From positions 1-36,741 of the forward strand of contig CABXSA010000007.1 of NCBI GenBank assembly GCA_902514765.1: 36,741 nucleotides of DNA, in the 5' to 3' direction. Made by a program: the position numbers and the translations under genes. The notes below the pieces were generated by a model. That model was not told the origin of the DNA and searched no databases. It saw only the letters and a list, made by a program, of their open reading frames with translations. Shown piece by piece: positions 18,153 through 25,261 of the stretch; the stretch's first letter is position 1, and each line of letters starts with the position of its first letter. The stretch comes from an uncultured SAR86 cluster bacterium. GTDB lineage: Bacteria; Pseudomonadota; Gammaproteobacteria; Magnimaribacterales; AG-339-G14.

Positions 18153-18747
18153 AGATCATAAATCAAAAAAAAAGATTTTTTATTTGGCTAAAAAAGACAA
18201 AGATTTGATTGATTTGTTTATTAATTTTTCTAACTTTGGGGAATATAAAAGGGATAAAGGCTTTAAAGGAATTTTACAATTGATAATTGAGCAACAACTC
18301 TCTGTCGCTTCAGCAAATGCAATATATAAAAAACTTAAAGCAAAAATGCCAAATATTTGTCCAGAATCTTTTTTAAAAATAAAAGAATCAGATTTAAAAA
18401 AATGTGGCTTAAGCAAACAAAAAATCCATTACTTGACCGGTTTAGCTAAAAAATGTGAAAACAAGGAAATTAATTTTAGGAAAATTCATAAAATGGATGA
18501 TGAAAATTTAGTGAAAGAAATTACTAAAATTAAAGGTATAGGTCCTTGGACAGCTCAATGTTACATGCTTGCATCTTTAAATAGAGAAGACGTGTGGCCA
18601 GTTGCAGACTTAGGTTTAATGGAAGCGGTAAAACGCATAAAAAGACTTAAAATGAGACCTTCAGAAGAAGATATGGAAAAAATATCTCAAATTTGGAGGC
18701 CTTATAGAAGTACTGTAGCTAATGTGCTATGGGCATCTTATGACTGA
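18103..18747 (+). CDS. DNA-3-methyladenine glycosylase II-like protein (AlkA family)
   Basis: A 214-residue helix-hairpin-helix DNA glycosylase. The HhH motif is KIKGIGPWTAQCYML (about residues 143-157), and the catalytic Asp is Asp169 in VADLGL. IIEQQLSVASANAIYKKL is the conserved helix of the AlkA/MAG group. It lacks the large N-terminal domain of E. coli AlkA and resembles the short MAG-type enzymes. It removes alkylated purines as the first step of base excision repair. No 4Fe-4S cysteine cluster is seen, which excludes Nth and MutY. The only convincing starts (ATG 18103 or 18109) lie inside the preceding gene, giving an unusually long overlap. Confidence 0.87.
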   Translation: MPMSKQQVNISLSKVFKDHKSKKKIFYLAKKDKDLIDLFINFSNFGEYKRDKGFKGILQLIIEQQLSVASANAIYKKLKAKMPNICPESFLKIKESDLKKCGLSKQKIHYLTGLAKKCENKEINFRKIHKMDDENLVKEITKIKGIGPWTAQCYMLASLNREDVWPVADLGLMEAVKRIKRLKMRPSEEDMEKISQIWRPYRSTVANVLWASYD

Positions 18748-18783
18748 ATTTTAAAATAAATAAAATCTCTATAGACTAAACAG

Positions 18784-19224
18784 ATGTTTAAAACCTATCG
18801 AAATTTAAAAAGCTTGCATAGCCTTTATGAGCAGAATTTCATTCTAATAAATAAGCTCTCTGGTGAGCTAAACAAGCAAAATAAATTTTCTTTTCAAGTT
18901 GGGAGTCTTGAAATAAAAAGTAAGGTAAGTATTTCAAAAAAAAAGTTATCAAAATTTACAGATGAATTAGAATTTTTGATCAATGATGTTACTGGAATCA
19001 AAGATATTGTTATCAAATGCAGAACCTACAAAGAAGCTAAAATGATGGAGGTGATTGAATTTCAAAAATTTCATAAAGATTTGTTGTCTATTTTTAAATT
19101 AAAAAAAATGAATTTTGAAAAAGATGAACGCCTTCAATGGAATCTTTTTATGAATCAATTTTTGAATTATTCTATTCTCCATGGAAGAGCAATTGAAGAT
19201 TATTTACCTTCATGGGTTCAATAG
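18784..19224 (+). CDS. DUF1249 family protein (YqiB-like)
   Basis: A 146-residue soluble protein rich in Lys and Phe. The best family marker is IVIKCRTYKEAKMMEVIEFQ, which matches the VRLYHDARMAEV-type core of DUF1249 proteins such as E. coli YqiB. E. coli also has yqiB near yqiA (yqiB-cpdA-yqiA). Here the YqiA gene follows directly, with cpdA missing between them, and context supports the assignment. No catalytic motif is evident and the family's function is unknown. The last 44 nt are shared with the YqiA-type gene. Confidence 0.75.
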   Translation: MFKTYRNLKSLHSLYEQNFILINKLSGELNKQNKFSFQVGSLEIKSKVSISKKKLSKFTDELEFLINDVTGIKDIVIKCRTYKEAKMMEVIEFQKFHKDLLSIFKLKKMNFEKDERLQWNLFMNQFLNYSILHGRAIEDYLPSWVQ

Positions 19225-19756
19225 TTCAGCAGAATCAAAAAAATCAAAAATTCTAAATTCTTTTTTAGAAAGAAAAGAACTTATCAATTTAGAATCTCCT
19301 AACTTAAATGCCTCTCCTTCAAAAGCTATCTCTCAAATAGAAAAAATAATTAAAGAAAGTTCAAATAGGATTTGTGTAATAGGAAGTTCTCTCGGAGGAC
19401 TATATGCAACTTTTGTGGCAGATAAATTCGATCTTAGATCAGTGACAATAAATCCAGTAGTGACAAATCATATCTCCGAAATGAAGGACCTAGTAGGTTC
19501 TCATAAAAACTTTCATACGGATGAAGAATATGAGTTTTCAATGAAGGATTACTCAGATTTACAAAAATTAGGTCTAAAAGAACTTAAAAAACCTCTAAAT
19601 CACTTATGTCTAATAAAGATGTCAGATGAAGTTTTAGATCACAATAAAACGTTAGAATATTTTTCTAAATCTTATGTGCTTAGCGAAAAAGGGGGGAATC
19701 ATAGTTATGATGACTTTTTTGAAAAAATTCCTTTGATTTTAGACTATATGTACTAA
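19181..19756 (+). CDS. YqiA/YcfP-type alpha/beta hydrolase (esterase)
   Basis: A 191-residue small alpha/beta hydrolase that aligns well with E. coli YqiA. It has YLHGFNSS near the N-terminus (oxyanion region), the nucleophile elbow GSSLGG with Ser70, INPVV, then SDEVLD with Asp149 and GGNHSY with His174, so the Ser-Asp-His triad is intact. E. coli YqiA is described as an esterase acting on short-chain acyl esters; the physiological substrate is unknown. The ATG lies 44 nt inside the DUF1249 gene, and there is no conserved alternative start after the overlap, since the YLHGF strand begins only nine residues in. Confidence 0.85.
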   Translation: MEEQLKIIYLHGFNSSAESKKSKILNSFLERKELINLESPNLNASPSKAISQIEKIIKESSNRICVIGSSLGGLYATFVADKFDLRSVTINPVVTNHISEMKDLVGSHKNFHTDEEYEFSMKDYSDLQKLGLKELKKPLNHLCLIKMSDEVLDHNKTLEYFSKSYVLSEKGGNHSYDDFFEKIPLILDYMY

Positions 19757-19804
19757 AATAGTGCAAATTCAGCACTAAATAGAGACAAAAAATGCACTAT
19801 TTTA
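19754..19804 (+). promoter_or_regulatory. 12-bp inverted repeat with an internal third half-copy, upstream of the glutamine synthetase gene
   Basis: TAAAATAGTGCA (19754-19765) and TGCACTATTTTA (19793-19804) are perfect reverse complements separated by 27 bp. A further GCACTA (19772-19777) inside the spacer can alternatively pair with TAGTGC (19759-19764) across a 7-nt loop. TGCACTA resembles an NtrC half-site, but the arms point in the opposite sense to the usual TGCAC...GTGCA arrangement. The left arm starts in the yqiA stop codon. It lies about 55-105 bp ahead of the glnII start, where an operator would sit. The repeat is seen directly; its role as an operator or alternative RNA hairpins is inference. 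Confidence 0.5.
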
Positions 19805-19820
19805 TAGCAATTACTTTGCT
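19805..19820 (+). promoter_or_regulatory. Imperfect -24/-12 (sigma-54-like) promoter candidate for glnII
   Basis: TAGCAA (19805-19810), 5 bp, then TTGCT (19816-19820) keeps the exact 12-bp phase between the -24 and -12 dinucleotides of the TGGCAC-N5-TTGCA consensus. However, the -24 GG is AG and the sixth base also differs. A start about 12 bp after the GC would leave a leader of roughly 27 nt before ATG 19858. An overlapping TAATAT (19820-19825) could instead be a sigma-70 -10 box. The altered NtrC downstream makes sigma-54 use doubtful. Confidence 0.25.
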
Positions 19821-19857
19821 AATATTTTCTCCTAAATTTATTTACACGGAGAATACA

Positions 19858-20841
19858 ATGACAGACTTTAAAACGTACGAATATATTTGGCTAGATGGAT
19901 ACACTCCTGAAGCAAATATGCGAAGTAAAGTAAAAGCTACCGATGAAGATGCAGCTCCAGACTGGTCTTTTGATGGTTCATCAACACAACAAGCAGATGG
20001 AGGCAGTTCAGATTGTCTTTTGTTACCTGTACAAACTTATGAAAACCCCAATGGGCATGACTTAGTAATGACTCAGGTGCAGGCAGCAGACCATACAACA
20101 CACTCTTCTAATTTTAGAGCCGCTGCTGCGGAAGTAGTTACAGATGAATGGTGGTTTGGATTTGAACAAGAATTTTTCTTTACCGATCCAAAAACTGGCG
20201 AACCTCTTGGTTGGGAAGACGGCACTCCAGAAAGAGAACAAGGAGAATATTATTGTGGTGTTGGTGCAAGTAACGTTGTGGGTAGAGAAATTTCAGATGC
20301 TCATTTGCATGCCTGTCTTGATCTTGGAATCACTCTGACAGGAACAAATGCTGAAGTTGCTTTAGGACAATGGGAATACCAATGTTTTGGAAAAGGAATC
20401 AAAGCTGCTGATGACTTGTGGGTAAGCAGATATATGCTTTTCAAAATAGCTGAAGAATTTGGCGTTGGGGTAAATATTCATCCTAAACCAAAAACAGGAG
20501 ACTGGAACGGCTCTGGTATGCACACTAACTTTTCTAATGAAGAAATGAGATCAAAAGGTTCAAAAGAGCTTTTTGAAGGAATGTGTGAAAAACTTGGAAA
20601 AGTTCATGATGAGGGAATTGCTTCTTATGGTTCTGACAATGACATGAGACTAACAGGACTGCATGAAACTCAAAAAATCACGGAATTCTCATACGGAGTA
20701 AGTGATAGAGGAGCCAGTATTAGAATACCAGTCTATACGGTTGAACATGATTGGAATGGATATTTAGAAGATAGAAGACCTGCTTCTAATGCAGATCCTT
20801 ACAAAATTTTAGCGCACATTGTGGGTACGCTGACTAAATAA
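19858..20841 (+). CDS. Glutamine synthetase, class II (GlnII type)
   Basis: A 327-residue protein that follows the eukaryotic/rhizobial class II enzyme rather than the ~470-residue GlnA. It opens EYIWLDGYTPEANMR, has WSFDGSST (39-43) and FGFEQEFFF with metal-binding Glu, then YYCGVGASNV, GTNAEVALGQWEYQ (catalytic site), DWNGSGMHTNFS, and the ATP-site RGASIRIP followed by YLEDRRPASNADPY. It makes glutamine from glutamate, ammonia and ATP. Class II enzymes are not controlled by adenylylation. GGAG at 19848-19851 sits 6 nt before ATG 19858. An in-frame upstream ATG (19792) would add a hydrophobic leader but has no family support. ntrB and ntrC follow, as glnL-glnG follow glnA in enterobacteria. 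Confidence 0.93.
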   Translation: MTDFKTYEYIWLDGYTPEANMRSKVKATDEDAAPDWSFDGSSTQQADGGSSDCLLLPVQTYENPNGHDLVMTQVQAADHTTHSSNFRAAAAEVVTDEWWFGFEQEFFFTDPKTGEPLGWEDGTPEREQGEYYCGVGASNVVGREISDAHLHACLDLGITLTGTNAEVALGQWEYQCFGKGIKAADDLWVSRYMLFKIAEEFGVGVNIHPKPKTGDWNGSGMHTNFSNEEMRSKGSKELFEGMCEKLGKVHDEGIASYGSDNDMRLTGLHETQKITEFSYGVSDRGASIRIPVYTVEHDWNGYLEDRRPASNADPYKILAHIVGTLTK

Positions 20842-20860
20842 ATCTCAAGGTGTAAAGTGT

Positions 20861-20918
20861 TTAAGACCATAGGATTGACCCAATCGGAAAAAATCTTTCG
20901 GTTAATCCTAGGTCTTAA
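20861..20918 (+). other. Large imperfect stem-loop between the glutamine synthetase gene and ntrB
   Basis: TTAAGACCATAGGATT (20861-20876) pairs with AATCCTAGGTCTTAA (20904-20918) over 15 bp with a single bulged A. Inside, AATCGGAA can pair with TTTCGGTT with two G-U wobbles, capped by a short A-rich loop and leaving GACCC unpaired on the 5' side. No T-run follows the stem (next bases CATTCAGC), so it is not a normal rho-independent terminator. It fills most of the 118-nt gap between the two genes. A processing site, a leaky attenuator, an mRNA-stabilising 3' end for the synthetase message, or a protein-binding palindrome are all possible. Confidence 0.6.
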
Positions 20919-20959
20919 CATTCAGCTTTTCAAATTAAAAATAAAAGTAATTTTCAAAG

Positions 20960-22039
20960 ATGATATTTTTTGAGAATGTTTTAGACGAATTATCTGCGAA
21001 AATTCTAGTTACAGATGACAATTTAGATGTTTTATTTTTAAATAAATCTGCTGAAGACTATCTATGTACTTCTCTTGATGAATCTAAAGGAAAAAATATA
21101 GATGAAGTTTTCAAAGAGAAAACCAGTAATGAGCTAGAACTTCAAGAAATTCTTGAAAAGAAAAAATCTTTTAAACGTCACATAACTACAATTTTTCTTA
21201 AAGATAATCTTCAGAAGAAAACATCTTTTAAGGCTTCTTATTTTTCCAATGATGAATTTAAAGGCATTATTTTTGAATTCTTTGATAATTCAAATCCCGA
21301 ATCTATTTCAGATAGAATGAAGAAAAGAACGGCGGCATCGATTACTCAGGCTTTTTCTAGAGGGCTGGCGCATGAAATTAAAAATCCTTTAAGTGGTATT
21401 AGAGGCGCGGCACAGTTACTTTCTCAAAAAATAGAAGATCCCAAAAAAAAAGAATTCGCAAATATTATTCTTAAGGAGTCGGATAGACTCGTAAATATTG
21501 TTAATAAAGTTTCAGGCAACAGTTTCAAACTGGAACAGAATTTTCAAAATATTCATACCATTCTCGAAAAGATTCCTGCTTTCATAAAAAATATTGAGAA
21601 TCAAAAAGTCCAAGTTCTTAAGGATTATGATCCTAGCTTGCCCTTAATTGAAATAGATAATTCGTTGATTTCTCAGGTATTTTTTAACCTTGCAACTAAT
21701 TCAATTGAAGCTTTTAAAAAGAACAATAAGTCAGGGAAAATTACAATAAGAAGTAGAGTTGCTTACGAGGTTTTTATAAATAATAAAAAATATAATACGG
21801 CTTGCCAGATAGATTTCATTGATAATGGGCCGGGGATTCCAGACGATATTATTGACTCTGTTTTTTTTCCATTGGTTTCATCAAAAGAAATAGCATCTGG
21901 TCTAGGTTTATCTATTGTTAAAGGAATTATCAATCAACATGGAGGTTCGATAGATTGTTCTAGTGACGATACTGGAACAACTTTCACGATTCTTCTGCCC
22001 ATCACAGAAGTTAACTTTGAAAAAACAAAAGCAAACTGA
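20960..22039 (+). CDS. ntrB: Nitrogen regulation sensor histidine kinase NtrB (GlnL)
   Basis: A 359-residue soluble kinase with no membrane segment. A PAS-like domain occupies about residues 1-110. The H-box is RGLAHEIKNPLSGIRGAAQLL, with phospho-accepting His138. The ATPase part has an N-box (FNLATNSIEAF), DNGPGIPDD and FFPLVSSKEIASGLGLSIVKGII. The FPLVS segment and the text around KYNTACQIDF match enterobacterial NtrB closely. It would phosphorylate NtrC under nitrogen limitation and be switched by PII. It follows the glnII gene after the stem-loop and lacks a visible Shine-Dalgarno. ntrC starts 7 nt after its stop. Confidence 0.92.
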   Translation: MIFFENVLDELSAKILVTDDNLDVLFLNKSAEDYLCTSLDESKGKNIDEVFKEKTSNELELQEILEKKKSFKRHITTIFLKDNLQKKTSFKASYFSNDEFKGIIFEFFDNSNPESISDRMKKRTAASITQAFSRGLAHEIKNPLSGIRGAAQLLSQKIEDPKKKEFANIILKESDRLVNIVNKVSGNSFKLEQNFQNIHTILEKIPAFIKNIENQKVQVLKDYDPSLPLIEIDNSLISQVFFNLATNSIEAFKKNNKSGKITIRSRVAYEVFINNKKYNTACQIDFIDNGPGIPDDIIDSVFFPLVSSKEIASGLGLSIVKGIINQHGGSIDCSSDDTGTTFTILLPITEVNFEKTKAN

Positions 22040-22046
22040 GGAATAA

Positions 22047-23444
22047 ATGGCTAAAAATAAAAAAATCTGGATTGCTGATGATGATGAATCAATCAGATTT
22101 GTTTTAGAGTCAGGTTTATCAGAAGCAGGCTTTAATGTTTCTACCTTTGAAGATGGAAACGAAGTAGTAAATAAACTTGATATTGAATCACCTCACCTTT
22201 TACTTACTGACCTTAAAATGCCTGGAAGAGATGGTATGGATTTATTAGATACTTTTCGTAACGAACATCAAAAAATACCAATAATTATCATGACGGCGCA
22301 TTCCGATCTAGATACAACAGTAGAGGCTTTCGAAGCAGGAGCATGGGATTACATAGCTAAACCTTTCGATTTAAACACTGCTATAGAAAAAATTAATAAA
22401 GCTATATCTGAAAAGAAAAATGTACAAAAGAAACTTTCAGAAAAAGAAGAGATTAACCTTAGGGCAGGAAAGATCCTCGGCAAATCTCCTGCAATGCAAG
22501 ACTTATTTAATTCTATAGGAAAGTTATCTCACTCTGATAGCACGGTTTTGCTAGTTGGTGAATCAGGAACTGGAAAAGAATTAGTTTCTCAAGCGATCTT
22601 TGAACATTCTGATAGATCAAATAAAAAATTAATTTCTTTAAATGTTGCTGACATACCAGTTGAGCTTTTGGAGTCAGAATTATTTGGTCACGAAAAAGGC
22701 GCATTCAAAGGTGCCGGTGAGCAAAGGATAGGTAGATTTGAGCAAGCTGACAAAGGAACATTGTTTTTAGATGAAGTTGGAGATATGCCTCTAGAAACTC
22801 AGACTAGATTAATAAGAGTTTTATCAAGCGGTGAATTTTATAGAATCGGCGGAAACAGTCCCATCAAAGTTGATGTGAGAATTATTGCTGCTACGAACCA
22901 AAACCTCGAAGAAAAAGTAAAAAATAGATCATTTAGAGAGGATCTTTATCACAGACTTAATGTGATAAAGATAAATTTACCTCCTTTAAGAGATAGAAAA
23001 GAAGATATCCTTTTATTAACTAGTTACTTTTTAAAGAAGTTCTCTGATGAAGCAAAAATTAAAGTTAAAGTTTTAAGTAGAGAGGTCGAAGAACTTTTCG
23101 AAAATTTAATCTGGCCTGGAAATGTCTTGCAATTACAAAATGTTTGTCAGTCTTTAACTTTATTATCCTCAGGTCAAGAGATTTCTATGAGCGATATCCC
23201 CAAAGACTTGTCTTTACAAAGAAAGGGTCCAGAAATGAGTTGGAGCGACATGCTCGAGTCATGGGCATCAAAAAAACTTCTAAAGGGTGATGATCATATT
23301 TTAAATAGCGCTACCCCGATATTCGAAGGAACAATGATTAAAGCTGCCCTCAAAGTTACTAAAGGGAAAAAAAGTGAAGCAGCTAAGCTATTGGGCTGGG
23401 GAAGAAATACTTTAGCCAGAAAGATTACTGAACTTGACCTTTAA
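22047..23444 (+). CDS. ntrC: Nitrogen regulation response regulator NtrC (GlnG), with altered sigma-54 contact motif
   Basis: 465 residues in NtrC order. The receiver has phospho-acceptor Asp55 in LLLTDLKMPG, plus Thr in MTAHSD and Lys in AKPFD. The AAA+ domain has Walker A GESGTGKE (171-178), Walker B TLFLDEVGDM, and arginines in FREDLYHRLNV. The C-terminal Fis-type helix-turn-helix is AAKLLGWGRNTLARKI. The protein is colinear with E. coli NtrC. Two key positions differ: the L1 loop reads GAFKGA (residues 218-223, Lys221 for the nearly invariant Thr), and the sensor-II motif reads GNVLQL (Leu361 for Arg). Both codons are clear (AAA at 22707, TTG at 23127). AGGA at 22039-22042 is a good Shine-Dalgarno. 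Its stop overlaps the convergent rhodanese gene by 4 nt. Confidence 0.93.
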   Translation: MAKNKKIWIADDDESIRFVLESGLSEAGFNVSTFEDGNEVVNKLDIESPHLLLTDLKMPGRDGMDLLDTFRNEHQKIPIIIMTAHSDLDTTVEAFEAGAWDYIAKPFDLNTAIEKINKAISEKKNVQKKLSEKEEINLRAGKILGKSPAMQDLFNSIGKLSHSDSTVLLVGESGTGKELVSQAIFEHSDRSNKKLISLNVADIPVELLESELFGHEKGAFKGAGEQRIGRFEQADKGTLFLDEVGDMPLETQTRLIRVLSSGEFYRIGGNSPIKVDVRIIAATNQNLEEKVKNRSFREDLYHRLNVIKINLPPLRDRKEDILLLTSYFLKKFSDEAKIKVKVLSREVEELFENLIWPGNVLQLQNVCQSLTLLSSGQEISMSDIPKDLSLQRKGPEMSWSDMLESWASKKLLKGDDHILNSATPIFEGTMIKAALKVTKGKKSEAAKLLGWGRNTLARKITELDL

Positions 23445-23848
23445 TTTACTAAAGGTAATTTTTCCGAAACCCAATTATTTATTCCGCCTTTTAGGACGAA
23501 AACATTTATTTCTTCTTTTTTTAGATCTGATGCCATACGAGATGAATTTGTTCCGTTTTGACAAACCAAGATAACTGGTTTGCCATCAGCTTTTGCTATT
23601 TCCTTCTTACAAACATCTAATTCAGGACCGACATGTCTTGCCTGGCTAATTTTTCCTTCATCAAATTCTTTTTGAGATCTAATATCAATAACAAGAGCAT
23701 TTTTTTTATTGATCAAAACAACTCCCTTATGAGGTTCTAAATTTATTGCTTTCGAAATCCTGTCCAATAGGTAAAGGGCAAATAATGAAAAGATTAAAGG
23801 AATAACAATAAACCAATTGTCGATTAAAAATTCAATAAAATACGGCAT
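23441..23848 (-). CDS. Membrane-anchored rhodanese-like protein (YibN-like)
   Basis: 135 residues from the ATG at 23848. A GTG at 23884 is also in frame but would leave only 1 bp to the divergent gpmA. One N-terminal transmembrane helix (WFIVIPLIFSLFALYLL) is followed by a single rhodanese domain: ALVIDIRSQKEFDEGKI, then the active-site loop CQNGTNS with catalytic Cys, and VFVLKGGINNWVSEKLPLV. The architecture and C-terminus resemble E. coli YibN. The E. coli YibN active-site Cys region is degenerate, whereas here the Cys loop looks usable for sulfur transfer. E. coli yibN is likewise divergent from a phosphoglycerate mutase gene. Confidence 0.85.
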   Translation of the reverse strand: MPYFIEFLIDNWFIVIPLIFSLFALYLLDRISKAINLEPHKGVVLINKKNALVIDIRSQKEFDEGKISQARHVGPELDVCKKEIAKADGKPVILVCQNGTNSSRMASDLKKEEINVFVLKGGINNWVSEKLPLVN

Positions 23849-23885
23849 AAGCGCGTTATGATAAACGTAAAAATGATTTGACACT

Positions 23886-24503
23886 ATGAATTCGGAAGAA
23901 AATTTTTCTCACTTAGTTCTTGTAAGGCATGGACAAAGTGAATGGAATGCAAAGAATCTCTTTACAGGTTGGAAAAATCCGGGTCTCACCGAAAAAGGTT
24001 TGGAAGAGGCAAAAATCACAGGAGAAAAAATAAAAGAACAAAATATTATTTTTGATATCCACTTTACCTCGGAACTTAAAAGGGCTCAGTTAACAGGAGA
24101 AATAATTCTTTCTGAAATAGAACAAGAATCTTTAGAGACAGTAAAAAATATCGCTTTGAATGAAAGAGACTATGGCGAATTGTCTGGGCTTAATAAAGAT
24201 GAATCCAGAGAAAAATGGGGAGATGAACAGATTCACATTTGGAGAAGATCTTTTGATCAGCCTCCACCAGGAGGAGAGAGTTTAAAAGATACTGCTGATA
24301 GAGTTATTCCGTATTTTGAGAAAGTTATAGAGCCCATTCTTAATGAAAAGAAGAATGTGTTGATATGTGCTCATGGGAACTCTCTTAGAGCGCTTGTAAT
24401 GCATATAGAAAAAATATCACCTGAAATGATAGTTAAAAAAGAAATAGCTACGGGTGAACCTATTTTTTATAAATTCCAGAATAAAGAATTTTTCAGAACT
24501 TAG
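23886..24503 (+). CDS. gpmA: 2,3-bisphosphoglycerate-dependent phosphoglycerate mutase
   Basis: A 205-residue histidine phosphatase-fold enzyme. It has [12 protein letters not shown] with catalytic His15, [51 protein letters not shown] and the second catalytic His in [10 protein letters not shown]. The set of GELSGLNK and PPGGES motifs marks a true dPGM rather than a general phosphatase. The length fits the short (about 206-residue) bacterial form. It interconverts 3- and 2-phosphoglycerate in glycolysis. The stop overlaps the convergent hisF by 4 nt. Confidence 0.92.
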   Translation: MNSEENFSHLVLVRHGQSEWNAKNLFTGWKNPGLTEKGLEEAKITGEKIKEQNIIFDIHFTSELKRAQLTGEIILSEIEQESLETVKNIALNERDYGELSGLNKDESREKWGDEQIHIWRRSFDQPPPGGESLKDTADRVIPYFEKVIEPILNEKKNVLICAHGNSLRALVMHIEKISPEMIVKKEIATGEPIFYKFQNKEFFRT

Positions 24504-25258
24504 AGTCTTACTTCAAAACCTTCAGTTTGCAGAGCTTGTTTAACTTTTTTAATCGAAATTTCCTCGTAATGAAAAATACTAGCTGCAAGTAAAGCGTCAG
24601 CTTTTCCAAGCTTTACAGCATCAACTAAATGAGAAAGCTCTCCAGCTCCTCCAGATGCAATAACAGGAATCGATAAATTGTTTGAAAGCTCCATATACAA
24701 GTTGTTATCAAAACCGCTTTTAGTTCCATCTTTATCCATAGAAGTCATGAGGATTTCCCCTGCGCCTAAATCCTGCCCTTTTTTTGCCCACTCAATAGCG
24801 TCTAATTCGGTTTTGTTTTTTCCGCCGTGAGTATAGACGTTCCAGGTTTCCCCATCCTGTTTAGCGTCTATGGCTAAAACAATACATTGAGCTCCATACT
24901 CTTTGGAAGCCTCCTCTATAAGATCAGGATTTAAAATAGCACTTGTATTAATAGAAACTTTGTCAGCACCTGATTTTAGAAGCATATCAACATCTTTGAG
25001 AGATTTTATTCCACCTCCAACAGTAAACGGAATAAAGACTTGTGACGCTATTGATTTAACAGTCTCAATTGTGGTGGAACGTTCTTCAAAAGACGCGTCG
25101 ATATCCAACATGCATATCTCATCAGCACCTTCAGCGTCGTATCTTTTAGCAGCTTCTGCTGGATCTCCAGCGTCAACAATATCCTTAAAATTAATACCTT
25201 TAACTACTCTTCCCCCTCTGACATCTAAACATGGGATAATTCGAACTGCTAAACTCAT
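24500..25258 (-). CDS. hisF: Imidazole glycerol phosphate synthase, cyclase subunit
   Basis: A 252-residue TIM barrel. It has [15 protein letters not shown] with the first catalytic Asp, [26 protein letters not shown] with the second catalytic Asp, and VIASGGAGE. With HisH it turns PRFAR and ammonia into imidazole glycerol phosphate and AICAR. It is the last gene of the hisB-hisH-hisA-hisF run; hisI, which normally follows, is absent and gpmA converges instead. Confidence 0.95.
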   Translation of the reverse strand: MSLAVRIIPCLDVRGGRVVKGINFKDIVDAGDPAEAAKRYDAEGADEICMLDIDASFEERSTTIETVKSIASQVFIPFTVGGGIKSLKDVDMLLKSGADKVSINTSAILNPDLIEEASKEYGAQCIVLAIDAKQDGETWNVYTHGGKNKTELDAIEWAKKGQDLGAGEILMTSMDKDGTKSGFDNNLYMELSNNLSIPVIASGGAGELSHLVDAVKLGKADALLAASIFHYEEISIKKVKQALQTEGFEVRL

Positions 25259-25261
25259 TTT

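Noticed and set aside
19792..19857. In-frame upstream start that would give the glutamine synthetase a signal-peptide-like N-terminus
   Set aside because: The extension has no family support, the enzyme is cytosolic in all known cases, and GGAG lies at the right distance before ATG 19858. The ATG at 19792 also falls at the edge of the inverted repeat's right arm.
23849..23884. GTG start extending the rhodanese protein by 12 residues
   Set aside because: It would leave 1 bp to gpmA. The ATG at 23848 places the membrane helix as in YibN.
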